26,805 bases of DNA from the NCBI GenBank assembly GCA_017560285.1, contig JAFYOG010000199.1, positions 1 to 26,805 on the forward strand, read 5' to 3'. The notes beneath the pieces are model-generated. The model saw only the letters and a program-made list of their open reading frames with translations. It was not told the origin of the DNA and searched no databases. This stretch comes from Clostridia bacterium (lineage in GTDB: Bacteria; Bacillota; Clostridia; Oscillospirales; CAG-382). The position numbers and the translations under genes are program-made. This document shows, one piece after another, positions 7,279-14,597 of the stretch. Each line of letters begins with the position of its first letter. The stretch's first letter is position 1.

Positions 7279-7949
7279 GTTTTAAAGACATTTTCACCAA
7301 CGCCTTTTTAGACAATGGTATCAGTTCTAATATGGATACCAAAACTATTGCTATCCGACTTTTGGTGGCAACTTTAATAGGCTTGTATATATTCGTTATC
7401 TACAAGACTATGACAAGAAAAACCTTTTACGAAAAGACCTTTAATATTTCATTAATCGCTATGTCTATGATAACTGCGGCTATCATTCTTACCATTCAGT
7501 CAAATATTGTTTTGTCGCTTGGTATGGTAGGTGCGCTTTCTATCGTAAGATTCAGAACAGCAGTAAAAGAACCCTTAGACCTTGCGTTCTTGTATTGGTC
7601 TATCAGCGCAGGTATTATTTGCGGCGCAGGTTTAATAAGTATTGCAGGTATTCTTTCCTTGCTTTTGACAGCGGTTTTGTTTGCAATTCAAAAATACCCC
7701 GGCAAAAAGCTTTCGATGGTACTTGTTGTAAACTGCAACAGCGGAACCGACGATGCTGCTATTATTAATATAGTAAAGAAAAACAGCCGTTATTATAAAA
7801 TCAAATCCAAAAGCGTAACTAAAAATTCTCTTGATCTTATTGTTGAAGTAAGAATAGACAATGACAGCGCTGTTCTATCCGAACTTATGGGCGTTGAAGG
7901 CGTTGTTTCTGCTAACCTCTTGTCCCACGATGGCGAAATCAATGCATAA
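7275..7949 (+). CDS. DUF4956 membrane protein
   Basis: 224 aa. Helices lie at about 25-44, 58-76, 78-92, 103-117 and 119-139, followed by a soluble alpha/beta domain (about 145-224). The conserved DUF4956 core is GMVGALSIVRFRTAVKEP (83-100) followed by LDLAFLYWSISAGI: a glycine-rich hairpin entering a charged cytoplasmic loop. The start was taken at 7275, overlapping the VTC stop and preceded by GGAGG; an in-frame start at 7242 would only add 11 residues read out of the VTC gene. Its constant company with VTC and CotH proteins suggests a membrane partner that exports, anchors or senses the VTC product. No biochemical role is established as far as I know. Confidence 0.87.
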   Translation: MSFKDIFTNAFLDNGISSNMDTKTIAIRLLVATLIGLYIFVIYKTMTRKTFYEKTFNISLIAMSMITAAIILTIQSNIVLSLGMVGALSIVRFRTAVKEPLDLAFLYWSISAGIICGAGLISIAGILSLLLTAVLFAIQKYPGKKLSMVLVVNCNSGTDDAAIINIVKKNSRYYKIKSKSVTKNSLDLIVEVRIDNDSAVLSELMGVEGVVSANLLSHDGEINA

Positions 7950-7952
7950 AAT

Positions 7953-7980
7953 AAAGGCTTGAAGCTAGCTTCAAGCCTTT
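7953..7980 (+). terminator. Terminator of the CotH-VTC-DUF4956 operon
   Basis: A perfect 28-bp palindrome begins four bases after the DUF4956 stop. Its arms are AAAGGCTTGAAGCT and the complement, with TTT at the end. The T tract is short, so efficiency may be moderate. Confidence 0.7.
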
Positions 7981-7989
7981 AATTCATTC

Positions 7990-8018
7990 TTGAAAAGATA
8001 ATTCCGTAGTGCTATAAT
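7990..8018 (+). promoter_or_regulatory. Sigma-A promoter of the ASKHA activator gene
   Basis: TTGAAA at 7990-7995, a 17-bp spacer and a perfect TATAAT at 8013-8018 with extended TGC, 27 bp before the ATG. Confidence 0.7.
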
Positions 8019-8044
8019 ATATAAAAACAAAAAAGGGTAAAGCT

Positions 8045-9511
8045 ATGGCAGTTTTGAGCTTGGAATATCAAAACCGAATATTAACTATCCCCTTTACGGG
8101 CACGCCTATTTTGGGCGAGCTGTTGGCACAGCAGGGTATACAAGGCTTTTCCCCCTGCGGCGGTATGGGCAAATGCGGGAAATGCGCCGTTGTTCTAAAG
8201 GGAAGTGTTTCTGCCCCAAGCCAAGCCGAGCTTAATTTCGGCACAAGGTTAGCCTGCCAAGCCCGCTTGCTTGGCGATGCTTACGCTAAAATTAACCCGA
8301 ACAATGATTTTGCCCATATTCAAAGCGATATCAAAGGCTTTGCGGTAACCGAAAAAGCAGATTTCGCCTATGGCTTGGCAATAGATATCGGCACCACCAC
8401 CGTGGCAGGCAAACTGTTTGACGCCAACGGAAATTGCTTGGCAACCCAAACCGCCATAAACCCGCAAAGAGCATTTTCTGCCGACGTTTTGGGCAGGCTT
8501 TCCGCCGCTTTAAAGGGCAACGCAGCCGTTTTGCAACAGCAAATTGAAGAATGTATAGAACAGCTTATTTTAAGGCTTTGCCATAGTGCAAATATAATTA
8601 AATCAGAAATTAATTCTACCGTAATAACCGGCAACACCGCAATGCTATACCTTTTGCAGGGCATAGACGTAAGCAGTATTGCAGCCTATCCTTTTATACC
8701 AAAGACGCTTTTCGGCACCACTGTTACAAGCCCTATAAAGGCATATTTACCAAGCTGTATAAACGCTTTCGTGGGGGCAGATATAACCTGCGGAATTATT
8801 GCCGCGGGGATGCTAAACCAAACAAAAACAGCTTTGCTTTGCGATATAGGCACCAACGGCGAGCTTGCCCTTTATAAAAACGGCATTCTTTACGTAACCT
8901 CTGCCGCCGCAGGCCCCGCCTTTGAATGCGCAAACATAAGCTGTGGCTGCGGGTATATAGAGGGCGCTATCGAAAGCGTTGCCGTTAAAGACGGAGGTAT
9001 AATTGCAAAAACCGTGGGCGATAAGCCCGCTTTGGGCATTTGCGGTTCCGGCTTAATCGATTCTGTTGCGGCATTTGTCAAAGCAGGGTATATAGACAGC
9101 GAGGGTAATTGCAGTTCAAGCCTAAGGCTTTCTGCCAACGGCGGCACAGTGTATATTAATCAGGACGATATAAGGGCGTTACAGCTGGCAAAATCTGCCG
9201 TTGCATCGGCAATAGAGCTGTTGCTTAATAAAACCAACACCACCCCCGAGGAAATAGATAAGCTTTATCTTGCAGGCGGCTTCGGCAACGGAATAGATAT
9301 AAATTCCGCCGCAGAAATCGGCATAATTCCAAAAAAGCTTGCCCAAAAGGCTGTTTATGCGGGGAACACCGCATTAAATGGCGCATCGCAGCTGCTGTTT
9401 AATAAAAATCTTGGGGCAGAGGTCGAAAAAACAATTTCAACCGCTAAGCATATAAACCTTGGCGGAACCGAGGAATTTAACCAAGCCTTTATAAAAAATA
9501 TGTCGTTTTAA
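8045..9511 (+). CDS. Ferredoxin-ASKHA protein (RACo/DUF4445-like corrinoid activator)
   Basis: 488 aa. An N-terminal [2Fe-2S] ferredoxin domain (about 1-85) has cysteines 38, 44, 47 and 71 in the plant-type pattern. The ASKHA ATPase part follows, with AIDIGTTTVAG (112-122) as phosphate-1 loop, GNTAM, the FVGADI segment, LCDIGTNGELAL as the second phosphate loop and a C-terminal LAGGFG. Characterised relatives (RACo, RamA) use ATP to drive low-potential electron transfer that reactivates Co(II)-corrinoid methyltransferase proteins. It is shorter than the roughly 600-aa family norm because the linker between the two domains is brief. No corrinoid protein or methyltransferase is visible nearby, and it has its own promoter and terminator. 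It may act in trans on a distant partner. Confidence 0.85.
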   Translation: MAVLSLEYQNRILTIPFTGTPILGELLAQQGIQGFSPCGGMGKCGKCAVVLKGSVSAPSQAELNFGTRLACQARLLGDAYAKINPNNDFAHIQSDIKGFAVTEKADFAYGLAIDIGTTTVAGKLFDANGNCLATQTAINPQRAFSADVLGRLSAALKGNAAVLQQQIEECIEQLILRLCHSANIIKSEINSTVITGNTAMLYLLQGIDVSSIAAYPFIPKTLFGTTVTSPIKAYLPSCINAFVGADITCGIIAAGMLNQTKTALLCDIGTNGELALYKNGILYVTSAAAGPAFECANISCGCGYIEGAIESVAVKDGGIIAKTVGDKPALGICGSGLIDSVAAFVKAGYIDSEGNCSSSLRLSANGGTVYINQDDIRALQLAKSAVASAIELLLNKTNTTPEEIDKLYLAGGFGNGIDINSAAEIGIIPKKLAQKAVYAGNTALNGASQLLFNKNLGAEVEKTISTAKHINLGGTEEFNQAFIKNMSF

Positions 9512-9514
9512 AGC

Positions 9515-9550
9515 AACAAACGGATGCGTTATGCATCCGTTTGTTTTTTT
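9515..9550. terminator. Shared terminator between convergent genes
   Basis: A perfect 13-bp stem (AACAAACGGATGC at 9515-9527, GCATCCGTTTGTT at 9533-9545) with a 5-base loop and a T run through 9550. The T run overlaps the stop codon of the convergent MgtC gene, so one hairpin occupies the whole gap. Confidence 0.85.
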
Positions 9551-10238
9551 ATTCAACTATTATAAAGTGAATACCGTCCAATTCCTTAACGCTTTCCTTA
9601 AAATCGTTTGCATCTTTAAGGAAGGAAGAAATTACCCAAATGCCCATATGTCCGGCAGTGCCGCTTTTTGGGGACATAACCTCTATATAAGAATCGTTGG
9701 GTAAAAGGGTCTTTACCGTTTCTACAATATGTTCAAGCAGTCTAAGGTTATCTACCTCTATATAAACCTTGGCGGTCTTTTTGCGTTTGCGCTCAATACG
9801 GGTAAGGAAAGCGGCTGTGAAAACACAGGCAAGCATTGCAAACAAAGCACCGGAATAAAAGCCTATACCAACACCTATACCTATAATAGCGGTGGTCCAC
9901 ATAATAGCGGCGGTGGTAAGACCGGTTATCATCTTATCGCTTTTAACAATAATCATTCCCGCGCCCAAAAAGCCTATGCCGGAAACAACCTGCGCCGCAA
10001 TACGCAAAGGGTCGCCGTCAAAGCCAAGCACGTTAACGCAGTAAACGCCTGCCAACGATGTCATAGTGCCGCCCAAGCAAACCAAAATATGGGTACGCAT
10101 ACCCGCTTGGCTACCGTGCCTGCCGCGTTCTAAACCGATAATACCGCCAAACAGCACCGCAAGTATAACACGCAACGCAACGGTAAACAGATTTAATTCC
10201 TTTTCAAGGCTAACTATCCATTCGAAAAATTCGCCCAT
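9549..10238 (-). CDS. MgtC/SapB family membrane protein
   Basis: 229 aa. The N-terminal membrane domain (about 20-145) carries the MgtC core: GGIIGLERGRHG with AGMRTH (31-49), a second GSGIGFLGAGMI-like block (86-96) and GLTTAAIMWTTAIIG (106-120). A basic RIERKRKK stretch leads to a soluble ACT-like C-terminal domain (about 155-229). Family members are linked to growth at low magnesium and to membrane potential control; many clostridial copies are of unknown role. I chose the ATG at 10238 because AGAGGT lies eight bases upstream; a GTG at 10247 would overlap that site. No magnesium riboswitch is seen in the short leader. Confidence 0.88.
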   Translation of the reverse strand: MGEFFEWIVSLEKELNLFTVALRVILAVLFGGIIGLERGRHGSQAGMRTHILVCLGGTMTSLAGVYCVNVLGFDGDPLRIAAQVVSGIGFLGAGMIIVKSDKMITGLTTAAIMWTTAIIGIGVGIGFYSGALFAMLACVFTAAFLTRIERKRKKTAKVYIEVDNLRLLEHIVETVKTLLPNDSYIEVMSPKSGTAGHMGIWVISSFLKDANDFKESVKELDGIHFIIVE

Positions 10239-10256
10239 AATTATCACCTCTTTATT

Positions 10257-10285
10257 ATTATATCATAAAAATTTCAAAATGGCAA
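10257..10285 (-). promoter_or_regulatory. Sigma-A promoter of the MgtC gene
   Basis: Read on the minus strand: TTGCCA (10285-10280), a 17-bp spacer, then TATAAT (10262-10257) with extended TGA. The -10 lies 18 bp before the chosen ATG, so the leader is very short. The -35 overlaps an inverted repeat, GGCAATAA (10281-10288) and TTATTGCC (10305-10312), which could bind a regulator. Confidence 0.68.
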
Positions 10286-10333
10286 TAATATGATTTCAAA
10301 CCGCTTATTGCCAATTAATATTTATATAAGCCA

Positions 10334-10362
10334 TTGCAATTAGGCAAGATTTATGGTATAAT
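10334..10362 (+). promoter_or_regulatory. Sigma-A promoter of the glycosyltransferase-PAP2 operon
   Basis: TTGCAA at 10334-10339, a 17-bp spacer and a perfect TATAAT at 10357-10362 with extended TGG, 74 bp before the ATG. It is divergent from the MgtC promoter, about 48 bp apart between -35 boxes. Confidence 0.68.
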
Positions 10363-10436
10363 GTGTCGATATCCAAAGTATGGTTGCATTAATTTTTACG
10401 GTAGCTTTTTGGCAAATACCGTGGAAAGGATAAAAA

Positions 10437-11552
10437 ATGCGCGTTTTAATATTAAGCTGTAATACGGGGCAGGGGCATAATTCCGCCGCCGCCGCCGTAA
10501 AAAGAATAATGGAAGATAACGGCGTATATTGCGAGGTTAAGGATGCTTTGGCGTTCATTTCCCAATTCAGCTCATCTGTTATCGCAAAGGGGCACGTGTT
10601 TATATATCGCCATACTCCTTGGCTTTTTAAGGTAGGCTATCGCGCGTCCGAAAAGCACCGCGGCGTTTTTAAAGAAAAATCTTTAATGTACCGCTTTTTC
10701 GGTCTTGGCGCCAAGGGTATTAATAAATATATTACCGAAAACAACTTCGACGTTGTTATAGTTTCCCACGCCTTTGCCGCGCTAATGATATCGGTGGTGA
10801 AAAAGCGTTATGGGCTAAATGCAAAAACCTACTTTTTTGCAACCGATTATACCTGTTCCCCCCCTGCAGAGCAAAGCGACCTTAATACCTATTTTATCCC
10901 AACCGATTTTCTTACCGAGGAATTTGCCCGCTACGGCATCCCCAGGGAACGTATAGTTGCAGGCGGTATTCCCGTTCGTAAGGATTTCTTCGATTTCACC
11001 CCCAAGGAAGAGGCTAAAAAGGCCCTTGGGCTGGACCCTGCCAAAACCCACCTTCTTATGATGTGCGGCAGTATGGGCTGCGGCCCTATGAAGAAGCTTG
11101 CAAAGAAGATATCCAAGCAGCTTACAAATAACCAAGAGCTAACCATAATTTGCGGCACAAACAAGCGCCTTTTTAAAAAGCTTACCCGCAAATTTAAAAA
11201 TATCCCCAACATTTACGTTAAGGGCTTTGTAAACAACATTTCTTTGCTTATGGACAGCGCAGATATGTATATAACCAAGCCCGGCGGAATAAGCACCAGC
11301 GAGGCGGCTGTTAAAGGCTTACCTATGGTGTTTATCGATGCAGTTGCCGGCTGCGAGGTTTACAATATGCACTATTTTATTCAGCACGGCGGCGCAGTTA
11401 CTGCAGAGGGCGTAAACGCGTTGGCAGAGGTTTGTATGGACCTTGCATCCAATCCGGAATCGCTAAAGAATATGTCTGCGGCGGTAAAATCCGTAAGCCC
11501 CCCCAACGCATCGGAGTTTATCTTTAACTACATTTACGGAGAAAACAAATAA
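10437..11552 (+). CDS. Processive diacylglycerol glycosyltransferase (UgtP/MGDG synthase-like)
   Basis: 371 aa, GT28-type GT-B fold. The N-terminal acceptor domain carries TGQGHNSAA (10-18), typical of MGDG-synthase-like enzymes, followed by a hydrophobic segment for membrane docking. The GGIPVRKDF motif (176-184) marks the domain link. The C-terminal donor domain shows CGSMGCGPM (210-218) and KPGGISTSEA (281-290), the nucleotide-sugar site. Relatives add glucose or galactose from UDP-sugar to diacylglycerol at the inner membrane face, making glycolipids and lipoteichoic acid anchors. The PAP2 gene starts one base after its stop. Length is near that of UgtP. Sugar donor and number of sugars added are not readable from sequence. 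Confidence 0.88.
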   Translation: MRVLILSCNTGQGHNSAAAAVKRIMEDNGVYCEVKDALAFISQFSSSVIAKGHVFIYRHTPWLFKVGYRASEKHRGVFKEKSLMYRFFGLGAKGINKYITENNFDVVIVSHAFAALMISVVKKRYGLNAKTYFFATDYTCSPPAEQSDLNTYFIPTDFLTEEFARYGIPRERIVAGGIPVRKDFFDFTPKEEAKKALGLDPAKTHLLMMCGSMGCGPMKKLAKKISKQLTNNQELTIICGTNKRLFKKLTRKFKNIPNIYVKGFVNNISLLMDSADMYITKPGGISTSEAAVKGLPMVFIDAVAGCEVYNMHYFIQHGGAVTAEGVNALAEVCMDLASNPESLKNMSAAVKSVSPPNASEFIFNYIYGENK

Positions 11553-11553
11553 A

Positions 11554-12255
11554 ATGGTCGATTACCGTAAGCTTCGTTTTAACAACCTAAACAGCCCCCA
11601 ATTCCGCCACCTGCTAATGCTTTTGTGGTGGCCGTTGTACGGCGTGCTGTTCTATACGTTAGAAAAGGTTCCCGCCTTGGCACAGTTTTCCTTTTTTGGT
11701 GAATATAAAGAGGTTTATTGCCAATGGGATGCGGAAATCCCTTTTTGCGAATGGTTTTTTATACCCTACCTTTTCTGGTTCGTGCTTATCGTTGCAATGC
11801 ACGGCTATACCTTGTTTTTCGATATCCCCGCCTTTAAAAAGATGATGAAGTTTTTTATGATAACCTACACCTCCACCTTGGTTATCTACTTCCTGTTCCC
11901 CACCGAACAGAACCTTAGAAGCGAAATTGCAAGCGTAGGCAGGGATAATATCCTTATCGATTGGATAAATTCCTTTTATCAGTTCGATACCAACACCAAC
12001 GTTTGCCCCTCGTTGCACGTAATAGGCACCTGGGCATCGGTTTACGGCGCGTTCCAATGCAAGCCCTTCCGCAAGCCCGTTTGGGTTGTGGTGTTGCTTG
12101 TTATCGGCGCATCTATATGTATGTCCACCGTATTTTTGAACCAGCATTCAATTATCGACGTTTTCGTGGCTATCCCCCTTTGTGTTGCGGCAACCTTCCT
12201 TTCCGGCTGGGAACCGTTAAAAAAGCGCAAAGCAAAATTACAAGCACAACAGTAA
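11554..12255 (+). CDS. PAP2-family membrane phosphatase
   Basis: 233 aa with about six membrane helices. Catalytic motif 2 is CPSLHV (151-156, His155). Motif 3 reads STVFLNQHSIIDV (191-203, His198 and Asp202), with Thr where classical members have Arg. Motif 1 is not the classical K-x6-RP form; FPTEQNLR (115-122) stands in its place. This pattern fits the clostridial PAP2 subgroup related to inositol-phosphotransferase-like proteins, so lipid-phosphate phosphatase is likely but headgroup transfer is possible. GGAG at 11538-11541 serves as ribosome binding site inside the upstream gene. Coupled with the glycosyltransferase, it could supply diacylglycerol from phosphatidic acid as acceptor; this is inference. 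Confidence 0.85.
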   Translation: MVDYRKLRFNNLNSPQFRHLLMLLWWPLYGVLFYTLEKVPALAQFSFFGEYKEVYCQWDAEIPFCEWFFIPYLFWFVLIVAMHGYTLFFDIPAFKKMMKFFMITYTSTLVIYFLFPTEQNLRSEIASVGRDNILIDWINSFYQFDTNTNVCPSLHVIGTWASVYGAFQCKPFRKPVWVVVLLVIGASICMSTVFLNQHSIIDVFVAIPLCVAATFLSGWEPLKKRKAKLQAQQ

Positions 12256-12261
12256 ATAATA

Positions 12262-12288
12262 AAAAGCACCGTTCACCGCGGTGCTTTT
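12262..12288 (+). terminator. Terminator of the glycosyltransferase-PAP2 operon
   Basis: A 10-bp stem, AAAAGCACCG (12262-12271) with CGGTGCTTTT (12279-12288), and a 7-base loop, six bases after the PAP2 stop. Confidence 0.8.
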
Positions 12289-12314
12289 GTTATCATATAA
12301 TATAAAGAAAACTG

Positions 12315-12343
12315 TTGAAAAACCGAAAAAACAGGTGTATACT
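12315..12343 (+). promoter_or_regulatory. Sigma-A promoter of the ZIP transporter gene
   Basis: TTGAAA at 12315-12320, a 17-bp spacer and TATACT at 12338-12343, 32 bp before the ATG. Confidence 0.65.
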
Positions 12344-12375
12344 GTCAATATAATCTTATAAACAGGAGCATATCT

Positions 12376-13134
12376 ATGCAAATAGCCTTGCTAACCGCCT
12401 TGGGCGTGGGCGGAGCTTCTATCTTCGGCGCCCTGCTTGGGTTTGTGTTTAAAAAAGCAAGCCACAAGTTCAGCGATATCGTTCTTTCCTTTGCCGCAGG
12501 CGTAATGCTTGCCGCGGCGGTAATGGGTTTAATATTGCCGTCTTTGGAATACGGCGGTAAATACGGCATAATAACAACAATTCTTGGGGTTTTTGCAGGT
12601 GCGCTGTGCGTTAACCTGCTTGATAAAATCCTGCCCCACCTACACCGCATTACGGGTGTAGATATGGAATCCCACCCCGAATCACAACAACAGCTTAATA
12701 AGGTTTTGCTGTTTGTTATCGCTATCGCAATCCACAACCTGCCCGAAGGTATCGCCGCAGGTGTAGGCTTCGGTACAGATAATACGGTAGAAGCCTTAAC
12801 CATCGCGGGCGGTATAGCCCTGCAAAATATCCCCGAGGGTATGGTAATTATAGCGCCTATGCTTGCATCGGGCATAAGCACAAAGCGCACCTTTTTAATT
12901 GCTATTGCAACGGGTGTTGTGGAAATTATCGGCACAATGCTGGGCTACTTTGCCGTAAGCGTTTCGGCAACGATATTGCCCTTTGCCCTTGCTTTTGCAG
13001 GGGGCACAATGCTTTACGTTATCAGCGACGAAATGATCCCCGAAACCCATTCCCACGGGTCGGAAATGGGCGCAACCTATTCGCTCTTGGCGGGTTTTTG
13101 TTTAATGCTTGCCTTCGATGTTTTAATCGGTTAA
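12376..13134 (+). CDS. ZIP family divalent metal transporter (ZupT-like)
   Basis: 252 aa with eight predicted helices. The metal path motifs are HNLPEG (120-125) in helix 4 and QNIPEG (150-155) in helix 5, plus E183 in helix 6 and DEMIPETH (218-225) near the end. The cytoplasmic loop between helices 3 and 4 (about 85-108) contains histidines, as in many ZIP proteins. Bacterial members take up zinc, iron, manganese and other divalent ions. The first metal ligand of the second motif is Gln rather than His, which is common in the GufA/ZupT-like bacterial group. The gene has its own promoter, AGGAG ribosome binding site and terminator. No Zur or Fur box was identified. Confidence 0.88.
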   Translation: MQIALLTALGVGGASIFGALLGFVFKKASHKFSDIVLSFAAGVMLAAAVMGLILPSLEYGGKYGIITTILGVFAGALCVNLLDKILPHLHRITGVDMESHPESQQQLNKVLLFVIAIAIHNLPEGIAAGVGFGTDNTVEALTIAGGIALQNIPEGMVIIAPMLASGISTKRTFLIAIATGVVEIIGTMLGYFAVSVSATILPFALAFAGGTMLYVISDEMIPETHSHGSEMGATYSLLAGFCLMLAFDVLIG

Positions 13135-13137
13135 TTA

Positions 13138-13169
13138 AAAAAGAGGTATACAGCTGTATACCTCTTTTT
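13138..13169 (+). terminator. Terminator of the ZIP gene
   Basis: A perfect 32-bp palindrome with A-rich left and T-rich right ends (arm AAAAAGAGGTATACAG) begins three bases after the stop codon. Confidence 0.85.
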
Positions 13170-13182
13170 GTTTTGGCTACGG

Positions 13183-13211
13183 TTGACACAAACAGCGAAA
13201 TATGGTATAAT
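13183..13211 (+). promoter_or_regulatory. Near-consensus sigma-A promoter of the dockerin gene
   Basis: Perfect TTGACA (13183-13188), a 17-bp spacer and perfect TATAAT (13206-13211) with extended TGG. It is the best promoter match in the window and lies 28 bp before the ATG. Confidence 0.8.
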
Positions 13212-13239
13212 AAAATCAATAAGCAACAAGGAGATAGAT

Positions 13240-14529
13240 ATGAATAAGCTATTGATGTTTTTTATTACAGTTGCTATTTTGCTGTCGGTTCTAACCATTC
13301 CCGCCACAGCACTGCTTAACGGCGATATTAATGTTAACGATAAAATCGATGCCCGCGATTATGTTTTGCTAAAGCGTGCCTATTTCGAAACCTATAAGCT
13401 TACGCAAACACAGCAGGCGCTGGCAGATATAAACGGTAACGGCAAAATCGATGCCCGCGATTACCTCCTGCTAAAGCGTGCCTATTTTGGCACATATACC
13501 ATCTCACATCTGGACAGAGCCACTCTTGGCGAGGATATATTGCTTAGCTATGTATCAACTACCAACCAATCGGTTTGCGCTACCAAAGAGGATTTTCTTG
13601 CATCTGCAGGCTATTACAAAGACGGAAAGCTGCAGGATTATATGTTCGATTCCTTTATCTTCCTATGCCAGCCCAACTTCCTTTATGGCTGGAACAGCGA
13701 CGGTTCTTCTTATCTAAAGCCCTACACCAAATCCGATTGGCAAAACTACATCACCAGCGCCGAGTTTGCGGCGAACAAGAATATAAACGCCCTTGATGCA
13801 GCCGTAGGCGAGCTAAAGCATCAGCTAAATGACCCAAACTACAAAGCCAAGGTTTATATGACTTTGTTTTACCCCGTGCCCGAAGTAACCTCCTTTGGCA
13901 TAGTTAACGGGAAAAACCTTAACCTTTCGGTTTTAGAGGACCGCTACGCCGCAATGGAATGGATGGTAGACGAATCTATAGAACAGTTCAATTCCCACAA
14001 TTATCAAAATGTCGAGCTCGCAGGCTTTTATTGGTTCTGCGAGGAAATGTACGAGCCCTACGCAGACGGAGCAAAGATAGCAAAGCACACCACCGATTAT
14101 GTACGTTCAAAGGGCTTAAAAACCGTTTGGTGCCCATATTTTGGGGCAACGCGTTATGCAAATTGGAAGCCCCTCGGGTTCGATATAGCGGCAATGCAGG
14201 CAAACTATTTCCCATCGCACCACTCCGATTGGCCCAACGCCGGCGGTTCCGAACGCCTTGATCAAATAGCCAACGCCGTCAGATTATACAAGATTGGCGT
14301 AGGTATGGAGCTTTCCGATATCCAATCCGAGAGCATAAAGATATTTAAGGAATATATGAGCGCCGCAATAACCAAGGATTTCTATGTTACCAACCATATT
14401 TACTATATGGATATAGGTCCTTCTCTGGTAAGTACCATTGCGAAATCGACAGATGCATATACCCGCAGCACCTATGACGAGCTTTATAAATTCCTAAACC
14501 GCACCCTCACCGCAGACGAAATAATCTAA
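13240..14529 (+). CDS. Secreted dockerin protein with DUF4855-like domain
   Basis: 429 aa. A signal peptide (1-24) is followed at once by a type I-like dockerin: repeats GDINVNDKIDARDY (28-41) and DINGNGKIDARDY (63-75), each with LLKRAYF after it. Calcium ligands D29/N31/N33/D37/D40 and D63/N65/N67/D71/D74 are visible. Both repeats carry Ala-Arg at the cohesin-recognition positions 10-11. Residues about 97-420 resemble DUF4855, a barrel-like domain of unknown function, with YDSF-like FDSFIFL and NFLYGW. The dockerin is N-terminal, whereas most are C-terminal. Start chosen at 13240, behind AAGGAG, because it begins the signal peptide. It lies convergent to the cohesin-like gene and could dock to it. 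The DUF4855 assignment is less sure than the dockerin. Confidence 0.82.
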   Translation: MNKLLMFFITVAILLSVLTIPATALLNGDINVNDKIDARDYVLLKRAYFETYKLTQTQQALADINGNGKIDARDYLLLKRAYFGTYTISHLDRATLGEDILLSYVSTTNQSVCATKEDFLASAGYYKDGKLQDYMFDSFIFLCQPNFLYGWNSDGSSYLKPYTKSDWQNYITSAEFAANKNINALDAAVGELKHQLNDPNYKAKVYMTLFYPVPEVTSFGIVNGKNLNLSVLEDRYAAMEWMVDESIEQFNSHNYQNVELAGFYWFCEEMYEPYADGAKIAKHTTDYVRSKGLKTVWCPYFGATRYANWKPLGFDIAAMQANYFPSHHSDWPNAGGSERLDQIANAVRLYKIGVGMELSDIQSESIKIFKEYMSAAITKDFYVTNHIYYMDIGPSLVSTIAKSTDAYTRSTYDELYKFLNRTLTADEII

Positions 14530-14567
14530 CAGTGTCGCCAACGCAAATAAACCATTAACAACCCCCA

Positions 14568-14597
14568 AACAACCCCTTTGCATAGGGGTTGTTTTTT
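14568..14597 (+). terminator. Terminator of the dockerin gene
   Basis: AACAACCCCT (14568-14577), loop TTGCAT, AGGGGTTGTT (14584-14593), then a T run to 14597. A strong plus-strand terminator 39 bp after the stop. Confidence 0.85.

Noticed and set aside
8045..9511. Acetyl-CoA pathway or O-demethylase locus
   Set aside because: Only the activator-like gene is present; no corrinoid protein, methyltransferase or CO dehydrogenase gene is nearby.
13168..13239. Upstream start for the dockerin protein
   Set aside because: It would place the start upstream of the promoter -35 and -10 boxes and block the signal peptide; the ATG at 13240 has a clear ribosome binding site.
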